From Lachnospiraceae bacterium (GTDB taxonomy: Bacteria > Bacillota > Clostridia > Lachnospirales > Lachnospiraceae): 16,555 bases of DNA. The stretch covers positions 1 through 16,555 of the forward strand of contig VSNJ01000088.1 in NCBI GenBank assembly GCA_009774235.1. The letters are read 5' to 3'. Below are positions 1-7,668 of the stretch, piece after piece. Below the pieces are notes generated by a model. The model was not told the origin of the DNA and made no database searches. It was given only the letters and a program-made list of their open reading frames with translations. Every line of letters begins with the position of its first letter. Position 1 is the stretch's first letter. A program made the position numbers and the translations under genes.

Positions 1-1
1 A

Positions 2-577
2 TTGGCAAACAACAGCAAGGACGATTCACAGGAAACAGGACAGGCAACGGAACAGGTAGCACAGAACACCGAAAACGAACAAAAGTTCGGGGGGGGGGGT
101 ACTGCTAATTTAGAAACCCCGGAAACAGAGGAAAAGGACAAGGAAACAGAACAGCCGGAAACGGAAAAGCAGACCGAGGAAACAGTAGAACACAGGACAG
201 GGGATAATATAGTAGGCATAAGCAACAAGGACATAACGGAGATATATTCAACCAATTATGACACCGTAAGAAATGATGTTACGGAAAGGTGGAAATGTTT
301 GGTATTAGCAGAAAATAATTTTGATGTTACGGAATATGCCTTATCATGCTATGAAAATCACTTTGATTCTGACGATACTATTTTAGCGGTTATTAACCTC
401 ACGACAAAGACCAGCACAAGCATTAGCAAGGTTGCCGGGAATCTATATGTATCAGAATATGAGTATGTGGACGGAGAAGAGCATGACGCAAAAATAATGT
501 TTAGCGGTATGCACTTGGTTGACTATATCGTATATATAGATAATGGCGATGTAGAAAAAGTGACCGAAGAGGACTAA
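2..577 (+). CDS. C-terminal part of a Glu/Thr/Lys-rich, probably surface lipoprotein (5' end outside window)
   Basis: The frame is open to the window edge. The only available start is a TTG at base 2 with no visible ribosome binding site, so I treat it as the 3' part of a longer gene. The first 70 residues are low complexity (Asn, Gln, Glu, Thr, Lys), like the spacer that follows a lipobox in Gram-positive lipoproteins. Residues 70 to 191 look globular, with alternating hydrophobic and polar residues and an acidic C-terminus. No signal peptide, lipobox or known domain is visible, so secretion is inference. Oddly, residues 30 to 33 (four Gly) are encoded by an uninterrupted run of 11 G (89-99), which is in frame as read. 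A hairpin terminator follows the stop. Function not recognised. Confidence 0.5.
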   Translation: MANNSKDDSQETGQATEQVAQNTENEQKFGGGGTANLETPETEEKDKETEQPETEKQTEETVEHRTGDNIVGISNKDITEIYSTNYDTVRNDVTERWKCLVLAENNFDVTEYALSCYENHFDSDDTILAVINLTTKTSTSISKVAGNLYVSEYEYVDGEEHDAKIMFSGMHLVDYIVYIDNGDVEKVTEED

Positions 578-591
578 AAAAGGTAAGACAG

Positions 592-629
592 GGCAGCAGG
601 GCATAAAACCTTGCTGCCTTTTGTTGTTT
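592..629 (+). terminator. Rho-independent terminator after the first gene
   Basis: The arms GGCAGCAGG (592-600) and CCTTGCTGCC (609-618) pair with one mismatch around a short loop and are followed by a T-rich run (619-629). It sits 15 bases after the first stop codon and just before the ribosome binding site of the transposase, so it should insulate the two genes. Confidence 0.75.
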
Positions 630-641
630 AGAGGTGCGATT

Positions 642-1679
642 ATGAGAAAGTTTAAGCAAATGACACATAATGACAGGATAAAAATGGAGGCTTTATTAAA
701 TGCCGGACATTCAAAGGCAGAAGTGGCAGAGCAATTACATTTCCACAGGAGCAACATATACAGGGAATACGACAAAGGGAAATACATACACAGAAATTCA
801 GATTATACGGAAGAGGAACGATATAGCAGCGATTTAGGACAGAAAGCACATGATTACGCACAAGAGGGAAAGGGCCGGGCATTAAAAATAGGGAATGACA
901 GGGAATTGGCAGAGTATATAGAAAATAAAATAGTAAATGATAAGTTTAGCCCGGAGGCAGCACTGGCAGAGGTTGAAAAGTCGGGCATTGAGTTTAAGAC
1001 AACAATTAGCGTAAGGACGCTTTACAGATATATAGACAATGGAATATTTTTGAAGCTGACAAACAAAGACTTACCTATTAAAAGTAAAAAGAAAAAGCAT
1101 AATAAGAAAGTCAAAGTACAGAAAAGGGCAAGTGCGGGGGAAAGTATCGAAAACAGACCAGAAGAGGTAGAGAGCCGGGAAATATTCGGACATTGGGAAA
1201 TGGATACAGTAAAGGGGCAACGTGGTGTTACAAAGTCCTGTATGCTTGTGCTGACAGAAAGAAAGACCCGTGATGAAATTGTTGTTAAGTTGAAAGACCA
1301 AACGGCAGCTTCCGTTGTGGAAGCACTGGACAGACTGGAGAGGAAATGGGGCGATATGTTTTATAGCATATTCAGAAGCATAACCGTAGATAATGGGGTA
1401 GAATTTGCGGATTATGAAGGTATGGAAAAATCTGTATTGAGAGAGGAAAAACGAACCTTTGTTTTTTATTGTCACCCATACAGTAGTTGGGAACGTGGAA
1501 CAAATGAAAATAACAATAGGCTTATCCGTAGGCACATACCGAAAGGGGTAGATTTTGACGATAGGACAGATGAAGAGATAGCATTTATTGAAGAATGGAT
1601 AAACAACTATCCGAGGGGGATTTTTGAATACAGGACATCAGCGGAGTTATTTGAAGAGGAAATAAGAAAATTGGCATAA
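642..1679 (+). mobile_element. IS30-family transposase (apparently intact)
   Basis: DDE transposase of the IS30 family, which moves its insertion sequence by cut-and-paste through a circle intermediate. The protein is 345 residues, normal for the family. An N-terminal helix-turn-helix (roughly residues 10 to 45, with HRSNIYREYDKGKY) is followed by the catalytic core: WEMDTV (Asp188), TVDNG (Asp250) and HPYSSWERGTNENNNRL (Glu289), so all three catalytic acids are present. I start at ATG 642, not the TTG at 621, because GAGGTG at 631-636 is correctly spaced. No frameshift or internal stop is seen. I could not find a matching pair of terminal inverted repeats in the window. The left end may therefore lie upstream, and the preceding gene could be a passenger. 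Confidence 0.93.
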
Positions 1680-1748
1680 AATTTTTTTCAAAAAGTTGTC
1701 GCAACACTATTGACAAAATATACTAATTGAAGAAAATTAAAAAAAAGC

Positions 1749-1777
1749 TTGCATTTTGTTATAAGATAGTGTACAAT
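1749..1777 (+). promoter_or_regulatory. Sigma-A promoter for tRNA-Glu
   Basis: TTGCAT (1749-1754), a 17-base spacer and TACAAT (1772-1777) lie about 40 bases before the mature tRNA. The spacing is ideal for the housekeeping sigma factor, and no other gene lies between. Confidence 0.7.
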
Positions 1778-1819
1778 AGTTTTTGTCAGTTCGGAGAGCT
1801 GTTAAATAATTGAATAAAT

Positions 1820-1891
1820 GGTCTGTTGGTCAAGCGGCTAAGACGTCGCCCTCTCACGGCGAAAACAGGGGTTCGATTCCCCTACAGACTG
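1820..1891 (+). tRNA. tRNA-Glu, anticodon CTC
   Basis: A complete cloverleaf can be drawn. The acceptor stem GGTCTGT pairs with ACAGACT (1820-1826 with 1884-1890, one terminal G-T wobble). The anticodon stem TCGCC pairs with GGCGA around the loop CTCTCAC, giving anticodon CTC at 1853-1855. The T arm AGGGG-TTCGATT-CCCCT is perfect. The discriminator is G, normal for Glu, and CCA is not encoded (CTA follows). The body matches the usual Gram-positive tRNA-Glu apart from the anticodon, which reads GAG. tRNA genes are frequent integration sites, but no second copy of its 3' end is visible here. Confidence 0.95.
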
Positions 1892-1928
1892 CTACTGTTT
1901 ATAATTAAACAGCCCAACCCATTGAAAG

Positions 1929-1960
1929 CCTGTAAGTGTATAATTTACAGGTTTTTCTTT
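1929..1960 (+). terminator. Terminator after tRNA-Glu
   Basis: A perfect 7-bp stem, CCTGTAA (1929-1935) with TTACAGG (1945-1951), is followed directly by TTTTTCTTT. It is about 40 bases downstream of the tRNA. Confidence 0.8.
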
Positions 1961-2182
1961 ATTTTACGGGGTTTGTGGGCTATGGTACTGGTGTAAAAGG
2001 AAATTTAAACGCTTTAAACAAAATTTTTCCATTACCACTTTAAAGGCAGGAAGTACAAAATATGCAGAAACAGAAGTCCTTTTATGGCTTATAATCTGGA
2101 CAATACCAGAACAGCAGCAATTCATGGCAGAATGTTTTATTGCTGGGAAAAAGGAAACGGTAAACTGTCCTGTTTATGAAAT
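1961..2182. other. Non-coding or decayed stretch
   Basis: No start with a ribosome binding site and no recognisable protein family in any frame. Short open stretches exist on the plus strand (for example around 2040-2220), but none matches a family I know. It lies between the tRNA terminator and the truncated MATE gene, so it may be the join left by the deletion that removed the front of that gene. Confidence 0.4.
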
Positions 2183-2637
2183 AACTACGCCGCAAACAAA
2201 TGGAAGCGTATACGTTCCGTGATTAAAATGGCATTTATATATAGTGTGGCGGTTGCCCTTACAGGGGCAGTATTGCTGTTTGTGTGCACAGTTCCGATGG
2301 TAAAGGGATTTATTGACGATACGGAGACGGTTGCATACGGCCAGCATTTTCTTAGGATTATCTGTATTACTTGTCCGGCAGTTTCAGTAACGATGATGAT
2401 TATATCTGTTTTTCAGGTTACCAGGCAGAAAACGAGACCGATGATTCTGTCATTGCTGCGTAATGGGGGCTGGATGTTCCGTTTATGTTCCTTATAAATG
2501 CGGTGGCTGGCGCAGACGGCATACCATGGGCAACTCCGGTTGCGGACAGCCTCGCAATGGGGATGGCGCTGGTTTTGTTTATTCCATATAGAAAGCAGCT
2601 AAAAGAGACTATGGATAATTTTCCGGAGAAAGAATGA
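2183..2637 (+). pseudogene. MATE efflux transporter remnant: N-terminus missing and frameshifted
   Basis: From 2183 the frame reads NYAANKWKRIRSVIKM and then two hydrophobic segments, which resembles the end of the first half and start of the second half of a MATE transporter. The natural N-terminal part is absent, and a stop codon lies just before this segment. At the G run 2464-2468 the frame is lost. The next frame continues with LDVPFMFLINAVAGADGIPW and a typical C-terminus ending at 2637. Adding one G would restore a single frame (LLRNGGLDVP), so one base appears deleted. It cannot make a working pump. It differs from the intact MATE gene at 4488-5804 and is not a simple copy of it. Confidence 0.8.
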
Positions 2638-2685
2638 CTAGGGGAGCATATTTTGACCGTGGAGATGAATATGCCTTGCCTGTTT

Positions 2686-3198
2686 TTATGAGTTTTGAGC
2701 TAAGGCGATAGTATCGTTAATATGCTTTTGTATCTGTTTAGGCGTTTCATCAAAGTCATATTTTATCCACTGATAAATGATTCCAAAGTATCCATAGATA
2801 AAAAAGGACATAAGATACGAAGCCTGTTTATCGTATGTTTCCCCTGACGGTATCAAATCCTCAAGTGCACGCATAATGACAGAAATAAGATGATTCTGAT
2901 AGAGCATCGAAAACAGATTCCTGCTGTCATATATAAATTCTGTCAGATCAGGCTTCTTTCCATGTCCGTCATCTTCGTGCCTGTCAGAATACTGCTCCCA
3001 CTCGTATTTTATCTTAAAAAGAAGCATTTCCTCTTTGCTGTTTTTGTTTTCAAAATACCTGTAAAAAGTAGTCCTGCCGATACCGGCTTCCCTGCAAACC
3101 GAGTTTACATTAATTGTATCAAAGTCCTGGGTTTTCATTAGCTTGATTAGTGCGTCCGCAAGGCATAGTTTCATAAATGCCGTTTGATTTTTCTTCAT
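2686..3198 (-). CDS. TetR/AcrR-family transcriptional regulator
   Basis: A 170-residue DNA-binding repressor with the TetR layout. Residues 29 to 52 form the helix-turn-helix, with INVNSVCREAGIGRTTFYRYF as the diagnostic stretch. The C-terminal helices (about 75 to 170) form the ligand and dimer domain, of the type often paired with the DhaS-like subgroup. The start is ATG 3198 with AAGGGGG upstream at a somewhat long spacing. It is divergent from the hydrolase gene. The 190-base gap holds one strong palindrome and a consensus promoter on each strand, so this protein most likely represses itself and the hydrolase. The ligand is unknown. It points toward the MATE remnant, which may once have been its target, but that is speculation. 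Confidence 0.9.
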   Translation of the reverse strand: MKKNQTAFMKLCLADALIKLMKTQDFDTINVNSVCREAGIGRTTFYRYFENKNSKEEMLLFKIKYEWEQYSDRHEDDGHGKKPDLTEFIYDSRNLFSMLYQNHLISVIMRALEDLIPSGETYDKQASYLMSFFIYGYFGIIYQWIKYDFDETPKQIQKHINDTIALAQNS

Positions 3199-3264
3199 AG
3201 TGGAACAAAATCCCCCTTTCTGTACCGCATAGCATAATGGCAGCAGCTTTTTGCCTGATTCACA

Positions 3265-3293
3265 TTGACACTTAGTTTGACCGTCATTATAAT
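3265..3293 (+). promoter_or_regulatory. Consensus promoter for the hydrolase gene
   Basis: Perfect TTGACA (3265-3270), a 17-base spacer and perfect TATAAT (3288-3293). Transcription would start near 3300, directly in front of the palindrome at 3305-3337, and give a leader of about 90 bases before the hydrolase ATG. Confidence 0.8.
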
Positions 3294-3304
3294 ATTGCCT
3301 ATGT

Positions 3305-3337
3305 GAAACAAGTGTATTGTATTATGACACTTGTTCC
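3305..3337. promoter_or_regulatory. Palindromic operator between tetR and the hydrolase gene
   Basis: GAAACAAGTGT (3305-3315) and ACACTTGTTCC (3327-3337) are inverted repeats matching at 10 of 11 positions around an 11-base spacer. It lies between the two predicted transcription starts, so a bound TetR dimer or dimer pair would block both promoters. Assignment to the adjacent TetR is inference from position. Confidence 0.75.
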
Positions 3338-3343
3338 GGAAAT

Positions 3344-3372
3344 ATTATAGCGAAAGCGAATTATTCTGTCAA
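3344..3372 (-). promoter_or_regulatory. Consensus promoter for the tetR gene
   Basis: On the minus strand a perfect TTGACA (3372-3367), a 17-base spacer and a perfect TATAAT (3349-3344). It points toward the tetR gene and toward the opposing hydrolase promoter. Transcription would start near 3337, at the edge of the palindrome. Confidence 0.8.
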
Positions 3373-3390
3373 GCGGAGGAAAATTGATTA

Positions 3391-4359
3391 ATGAAAAAAA
3401 TCTTGAAAATAGTGGGAATTGTGATTTTTGGAATCATTATTTTAATTGTACTTGTAGTGGGTTTCCTGTTGATAAAAAACTACATTGATTCTCAAAAGCC
3501 CTGGCTTGAGAAAGATTATTACACACAGTTTCAGCCGGATTTGGAATTAGAGAAAAAGTATGCGGGACTTGGAGATTATGAAGTATCTGGCATGGTAGTC
3601 AAATCCGGGGATAAGACGATAGGGAATATCCGTATCTGGTATCCCTCTGAAATGGAGAACAGGCAGAACAGGTATCCGTTGATTGTTGTCGTGAATGGCA
3701 GCAATACGGCAGCATTAAACTACGAACCATACTTTGAAAGGCTTGCTTCATGGGGATTTGTTGTAGTTGGTAATGATGACAGACAGGCGGGAACAGGAAT
3801 ATCAACTTCACAGACTTTGGACTATATGTTGGAGCAGAATCAAAATCCCGGCAATTTGTTTTATGAAAAAATTGACACCCAGAATATTGGAATTGCCGGA
3901 TATTCACAAGGCGGTGTGGGTGCGGTCAGAGCGGTAACAGAATGTGAGAACAGTGGTCTTTACAAAGCAATTTTTACAGGCAGTGTAGCTCATTCTTATC
4001 TTGCGCAGATGTGGGGTGGCTATGATGCCTCAAATGTATCTATTCCATGGTTTATGACTGCTGCTACCGGAACATCTGACGATACTGGTGCAACGGACGC
4101 AGCCACAGAGTGGCTTGGAGTTGCACCACTTTCATCGCTGGTTGAGAATTACAATGCCATGCCAGATAGTGTGTTTAAACTCCGGGCAAGGGTTGCCGGT
4201 GCGGAACACGCAGAAATACAGATGAAGACCGACGGATATATGACGGCGTGGATGCTGTACCAGCTACAGGGAGATGAAGAAGCCGGTAAATCCCTTACAG
4301 GAGAAAATGCAGAAATCCTGCACAACGCTAATTGGCAGGATATTGAAAAAAATAGATGA
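3391..4359 (+). CDS. Membrane-anchored alpha/beta hydrolase (lipase/chlorophyllase-like)
   Basis: A 322-residue protein with an N-terminal hydrophobic segment (about residues 5 to 28), so it is a membrane anchor or uncleaved signal with the enzyme facing outside. The catalytic domain has the nucleophile elbow GYSQGG (Ser172). The likely histidine is His273 in AEHAE, and an acid probably lies around 226 to 236. The strand-turn RYPLIVVVNGSN (95 to 105) would supply the oxyanion hole. This resembles the chlorophyllase and PET-hydrolase-like branch of carboxylic ester hydrolases; the substrate cannot be read from sequence. The start ATG has GGAGG (3375-3379) at a slightly long 11-base spacing. 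Transcription is probably controlled by the divergent TetR protein through the shared operator. Confidence 0.85.
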   Translation: MKKILKIVGIVIFGIIILIVLVVGFLLIKNYIDSQKPWLEKDYYTQFQPDLELEKKYAGLGDYEVSGMVVKSGDKTIGNIRIWYPSEMENRQNRYPLIVVVNGSNTAALNYEPYFERLASWGFVVVGNDDRQAGTGISTSQTLDYMLEQNQNPGNLFYEKIDTQNIGIAGYSQGGVGAVRAVTECENSGLYKAIFTGSVAHSYLAQMWGGYDASNVSIPWFMTAATGTSDDTGATDAATEWLGVAPLSSLVENYNAMPDSVFKLRARVAGAEHAEIQMKTDGYMTAWMLYQLQGDEEAGKSLTGENAEILHNANWQDIEKNR

Positions 4360-4487
4360 TGGTTACTTGGACGTGTATGGTGGTAGTATACGATGGTTTT
4401 GGCGGTTCTGCCATTCGTGAAAGCAAAGGATTTTAATGGTAAAATAGTGTTCCTGTTTATCCGGATGGGCAGAAACTGCAGTTGATT

Positions 4488-5804
4488 TTATGGCATTCCT
4501 TTTTTATCCACATACTGCTTCAGGAGAACTGCTGACACCGCCGATAGAATCCGTGCAAAAACCGTGCTCCACCAGATCATGATCTGCCCGCCGGACAAAG
4601 GTGGCAGAATAAGCATAAGCACAAACATAAGCAGCGGCTCCATAAAAGTCAGGACATAGGAGAATACACTTTTTTCTGTTGCGTAAAAACTTGCGGTTGT
4701 GATACGGAGAACCGCAACAAAGGGCACGGAAACCAAAAAGACAGGCATTATTTTTGCAATTTCCGTATTTACGACATCCGATGCCCCGAATAATACGCCG
4801 AGGCTTCCCTTTGTCAAATACATGATAATACAGCTAACCAGGGACAGGAACAAGGCAAATACATACGCTAGTTTTCTTGTACTTTTCAGCCTGTCAAAAT
4901 TTCCCTCGCCATAATACCGGCTGAGCAGCGGCTGGCTTCCATCGCCTACTCCCTGCAATATCAGATAAACGATGCAGATCGCATAAGCGATACAGGCATA
5001 AACAGCGACTGCCTGCTCCCCGCCATAGGCCACAGAAAAACGGTTTATGATAGTCAGTGAAATGTTAGGGGACATCGTAAGCCCAAAGGGGGCAATCCCG
5101 ATTTTCAGTATGGACACAGCCACTTTTCCAAATTTGGAAAAAGGAATGTGCAATGTAAACTGCTTTTTGCACAGCAACCATGCAAGCGCAGTCAGCATGG
5201 TAACCCCTTGCCCGATGACCGTAGCCCATGCCGCACCCGGAATCCCCTGCCCCAATATCCATACGAACAGGTAATCCAGAATGATATTGCTAATAAAGCC
5301 TGCAATCATGGAAACCATTGCGTAAAAGGAGCCGCCCTGGTTGCGGATGAAAGGCACCAGCCCTGTGCCAATCACCTGCGTGGAAGCTCCCAGAGCGATA
5401 ACAGCAATATATTCTTCTCCCAATGCAAGCAGTCCGCCACCTGCGCCTAATAATCTTAACAGCGTGCCATTCAAAAGGAAAGCCAGTATTGTCACAAGGA
5501 CGCTTGAAATCATCAGTACCCACAATGCGCCGGCTATAAAATTTTTTGCCTGTTCTTCTTTTTTCTCTGCCTTATAAATGGAATAGTAAATCGCACCGCC
5601 CATTCCGATTCCTGTGCCGAGTGCCTGGATTACGCCAACAACTGGATAAGCGACATTGACGGCTGAAAGCCCCAGATCACCTATACTGTTCCCGATAAAA
5701 AAACCGTCCACAATTGCATAAACTCCCGACAGGGCAAAAGACAATACGGACGGGATAACATATTGAAAGAAAATCCTGATATTACGGGTTTGTTTCATTG
5801 TCAT
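4488..5804 (-). CDS. MATE-family multidrug efflux transporter
   Basis: A 438-residue polytopic membrane protein, full length for the family, with about twelve hydrophobic segments in two similar halves. The N-terminal half has the characteristic SGVYAIVDGFFIGNSIG and GTGIGMGGAIYYSI stretches, which line the transport path and carry the family signature near the first two helices. MATE pumps export cationic drugs or metabolites using Na+ or H+ gradients; the coupling ion cannot be told here. The start is ATG 5804 with GGAGG five bases upstream. That site lies inside the marR coding region and the two genes overlap by 23 bases, so translation is probably coupled. Expression should follow MarR control. 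No terminator is obvious in the 128 bases between it and the convergent hydrolase gene. Confidence 0.93.
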   Translation of the reverse strand: MTMKQTRNIRIFFQYVIPSVLSFALSGVYAIVDGFFIGNSIGDLGLSAVNVAYPVVGVIQALGTGIGMGGAIYYSIYKAEKKEEQAKNFIAGALWVLMISSVLVTILAFLLNGTLLRLLGAGGGLLALGEEYIAVIALGASTQVIGTGLVPFIRNQGGSFYAMVSMIAGFISNIILDYLFVWILGQGIPGAAWATVIGQGVTMLTALAWLLCKKQFTLHIPFSKFGKVAVSILKIGIAPFGLTMSPNISLTIINRFSVAYGGEQAVAVYACIAYAICIVYLILQGVGDGSQPLLSRYYGEGNFDRLKSTRKLAYVFALFLSLVSCIIMYLTKGSLGVLFGASDVVNTEIAKIMPVFLVSVPFVAVLRITTASFYATEKSVFSYVLTFMEPLLMFVLMLILPPLSGGQIMIWWSTVFARILSAVSAVLLKQYVDKKGMP

Positions 5805-6249
5805 TTATGCCTCCTGCTTTGCTGAAAAGCTTCGCAAATAAAGCCATATTTTTGTTTAGCTGCTGCATATGTTCCACGCCGATTTCCTCTATGACAGACA
5901 GTTCTGCCTTCCGCAGTGCGTTCACAATGGTATCTGCGTATTCTTTTCCTTCCTTTGTAAACCGGATGACTTTATTTCTCTTATCCTCCGGCAGCGGGGA
6001 AAGTTCTACGAACCCTTTGCGCTGCAAATCCTTGGAGACCATGTTGATTGTCTGTTTGGGTATGAGCCACTGCTGGCTGATTTTTTTTTGTGTGCAGCCG
6101 TCCCCGCTATCACAAATTGCGCACAATACTAACAGGCAGTTGACGGACAGTCCATGTGCTTTTGCCCATTCTTCGTATACATTGTTATACTGCAGCCATG
6201 CATCGTAATATTGGTTTAGCTGTTCCATAAGAATGGTGTTGCTTATCAT
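5782..6249 (-). CDS. MarR-family transcriptional regulator
   Basis: A 155-residue winged-helix repressor. The recognition region reads TQKKISQQWLIPKQTINMVS, followed by the wing LSPLPEDKRNKVIRFTKEG, both typical of MarR proteins that sense small phenolic or cationic ligands. I start at ATG 6249 because GGAGG lies six bases upstream; the frame extends further to 6276, but without a site and into the operator. It overlaps the MATE gene by 23 bases, and the two form a regulator-pump operon. A near-perfect 32-base palindrome overlaps the -10 of its promoter, as expected for autorepression. Confidence 0.92.
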   Translation of the reverse strand: MISNTILMEQLNQYYDAWLQYNNVYEEWAKAHGLSVNCLLVLCAICDSGDGCTQKKISQQWLIPKQTINMVSKDLQRKGFVELSPLPEDKRNKVIRFTKEGKEYADTIVNALRKAELSVIEEIGVEHMQQLNKNMALFAKLFSKAGGINDNETNP

Positions 6250-6270
6250 AGCTTGCCTCCTCAAACACAA

Positions 6271-6302
6271 ATACAATTAGTACAGTTCTGTACCAATTGT
6301 AT
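6271..6302. promoter_or_regulatory. MarR operator
   Basis: ATACAATTAGTACAG (6271-6285) and CTGTACCAATTGTAT (6288-6302) are inverted repeats matching at 14 of 15 positions with a 2-base centre. The palindrome overlaps the -10 of the marR promoter. A further half-site, GTACTAATTGT, lies at 6317-6327 between the -10 and -35. Binding by the adjacent MarR is inference from position and symmetry. Confidence 0.8.
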
Positions 6303-6330
6303 TATAGTCTATAACCGTACTAATTGTCAA
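6301..6330 (-). promoter_or_regulatory. Promoter of the marR-MATE operon
   Basis: On the minus strand TTGACA (6330-6325), an 18-base spacer and TATAAT (6306-6301). Its -35 box overlaps the last codons and stop of the upstream araC gene, leaving no room for a terminator. Read-through from the ArsR-AraC transcript into marR is therefore possible. Confidence 0.75.
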
Positions 6331-7238
6331 GATGGGAATTTTTTGCGGTATTCTTTCGGCAGTACTTTAAAATATGTCTTAAATGCCGCAGTAAATTTGC
6401 TTTGGCTGTCATAGCCAACAGCCCGTGCAATCTCCGCAATGCTTTTACCGGTTTCTTTCAACATTTTTGCAGCCTGCTCCATGCGGTGCTCTTTGATGTG
6501 GGCGGCAATGGAAGTTCCGTAAATGGACTTGAATGCGGTTTTTAAAGTGGTCGGGTTAATCAGATATTTTTTGGATAGTTCTTCTATCGTGATCCGTTGC
6601 TCCATATGCCTGGTGAGCTGGTCGTGGATTTCCCGGACAACGCAGATCTGCTCAGTCTTATATCCGGATAACCGCTGGGTGGAAGTAAGTTCTGTTTTGC
6701 TAAGATAAAGAAGCAGCTCCAGCGTCTTTATTTTCTGATAAGGTAGTTTTAATTCTTCTGGCTGGTTAAAAAAAGCTGAAAAAATGCTTTCTGTCTGTTC
6801 ATTTCCTGCAAGAAAAACAGGAGCGTCATTCTTGCGAAATATTTTTGGCAATATCGTTTCGGAGATAGTGCTGCCGTTTAACAATTCAGGCGGATTACTG
6901 GACACTTCCTGTAAATCAATATAGATGGAAAGCCCTTGGTAGATATCATTTGGAAAGGTAAGCACAGAATCCATACAGGTTTTCATGGTATGAAGGGAAA
7001 AACTGCCTGGATTCAGATAAATGCGGTTTCCGCATTTCATTTCCCACACAATCTGCCCGGCTTTGCAGTAGTTAATCTGAATGATGTGTGGCATGGCTTT
7101 ATGGTGTACAGAAAAAGAATTCGTTGAAAATGTCAGATAACATAAATTTATACCAGGATAAAGCGGAATGAGAGCTGGTGATACCTCTTGATGAAATTTC
7201 TCCATATTTTTTTGTATTTTTTTCAATTCCTCATTCAT
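6327..7238 (-). CDS. AraC-family transcriptional regulator
   Basis: A 303-residue regulator with a long N-terminal sensing domain and a C-terminal AraC DNA-binding domain holding two helix-turn-helices. The first reads ITIEELSKKYLINPTTLKTAF and the second SIAEIARAVGYDSQSKFTAAF, followed by the family ending FKVLPKEYRKK. The N-terminal part lacks an evident cupin HxH motif, so the ligand is unknown. I start at ATG 7238, ten bases after the arsR stop, with GAGGT seven bases upstream. The longer frame to 7286 would run into arsR. It is co-transcribed with the ArsR gene, and its 3' end forms the -35 box of the marR promoter. Possible targets are the metal operon or the MATE operon; the sequence does not say which. 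Confidence 0.92.
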   Translation of the reverse strand: MNEELKKIQKNMEKFHQEVSPALIPLYPGINLCYLTFSTNSFSVHHKAMPHIIQINYCKAGQIVWEMKCGNRIYLNPGSFSLHTMKTCMDSVLTFPNDIYQGLSIYIDLQEVSSNPPELLNGSTISETILPKIFRKNDAPVFLAGNEQTESIFSAFFNQPEELKLPYQKIKTLELLLYLSKTELTSTQRLSGYKTEQICVVREIHDQLTRHMEQRITIEELSKKYLINPTTLKTAFKSIYGTSIAAHIKEHRMEQAAKMLKETGKSIAEIARAVGYDSQSKFTAAFKTYFKVLPKEYRKKFPS

Positions 7239-7248
7239 AGGGCAGACC

Positions 7249-7617
7249 TCATAATTCAGGACAGGTGATTTCCATAACCTGCTCAATCATCTGATGCAGC
7301 AGACGTCCCTGTGACGTATCTGCGGCACGATAGTAAACTTCTTTTCCTTCACGCCGGCAAAGAATCAGACCGCTATTTTTCAATGGTCTGAGATGATGTG
7401 AAACTGCCGGGCTTGACATATGAAGCATGGCTGAAATATTGAGGACACATTCCTCCTGATGGCATAGGAGCCAGAAAATCCGGATTCTGGTGGTATCGCC
7501 AAGTTGTTTGAAAACTTCAGCTACGGTTTGGAAATAATCTACACGGTCTAATTGTTTCTGTATCAGTGCTGTCTGCGGTCCTTCTCCATGTTGGTGTGGC
7601 AATTTCATATTGTCCAT
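7249..7617 (-). CDS. ArsR/SmtB-family metalloregulator (Cys-type)
   Basis: A 122-residue winged-helix repressor that should release DNA on metal binding. The recognition helix is in MSSPAVSHHLRPLKNSGL (67 to 84), followed by the wing CRREGKEVYYRA. Possible ligands are Cys57 in EECVLNI (the position used by ArsR/CadC alpha3 sites), Cys52, Cys119 near the C-terminus, and His8/His10 in the N-terminal HQHGEGP. The complete SmtB alpha5 pattern (D-x-H...H-x-x-E) is absent, unlike in the second ArsR at 10223-10543. The start ATG 7617 has a weak AAAGGA site about ten bases upstream. It is the first gene of the minus-strand operon and is driven from the promoter region shared with the HMA/ATPase operon. 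Confidence 0.92.
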   Translation of the reverse strand: MDNMKLPHQHGEGPQTALIQKQLDRVDYFQTVAEVFKQLGDTTRIRIFWLLCHQEECVLNISAMLHMSSPAVSHHLRPLKNSGLILCRREGKEVYYRAADTSQGRLLHQMIEQVMEITCPEL

Positions 7618-7668
7618 ATTGTTTTTCCTTTCTTATCATATCTTATTCGTCTGTCCGCCTGCATTTCG

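Noticed and set aside
1868..1891. 3' end of tRNA-Glu as an integration site with a duplicated attachment core
   Set aside because: No second copy of the tRNA 3' end appears in the window and no integrase gene is present.
4375..4470. Possible flavodoxin fragment (a frame reading AVLPFVKAKDFNGKIVFLF) between the hydrolase and the MATE gene
   Set aside because: Only about 20 residues resemble the family and there is no start, no further motif and no frame continuity; too weak to annotate.
4699..5577. Several plus-strand open frames opposite the MATE gene
   Set aside because: They lack ribosome binding sites, resemble no family and lie antisense to a clearly coding, full-length transporter.
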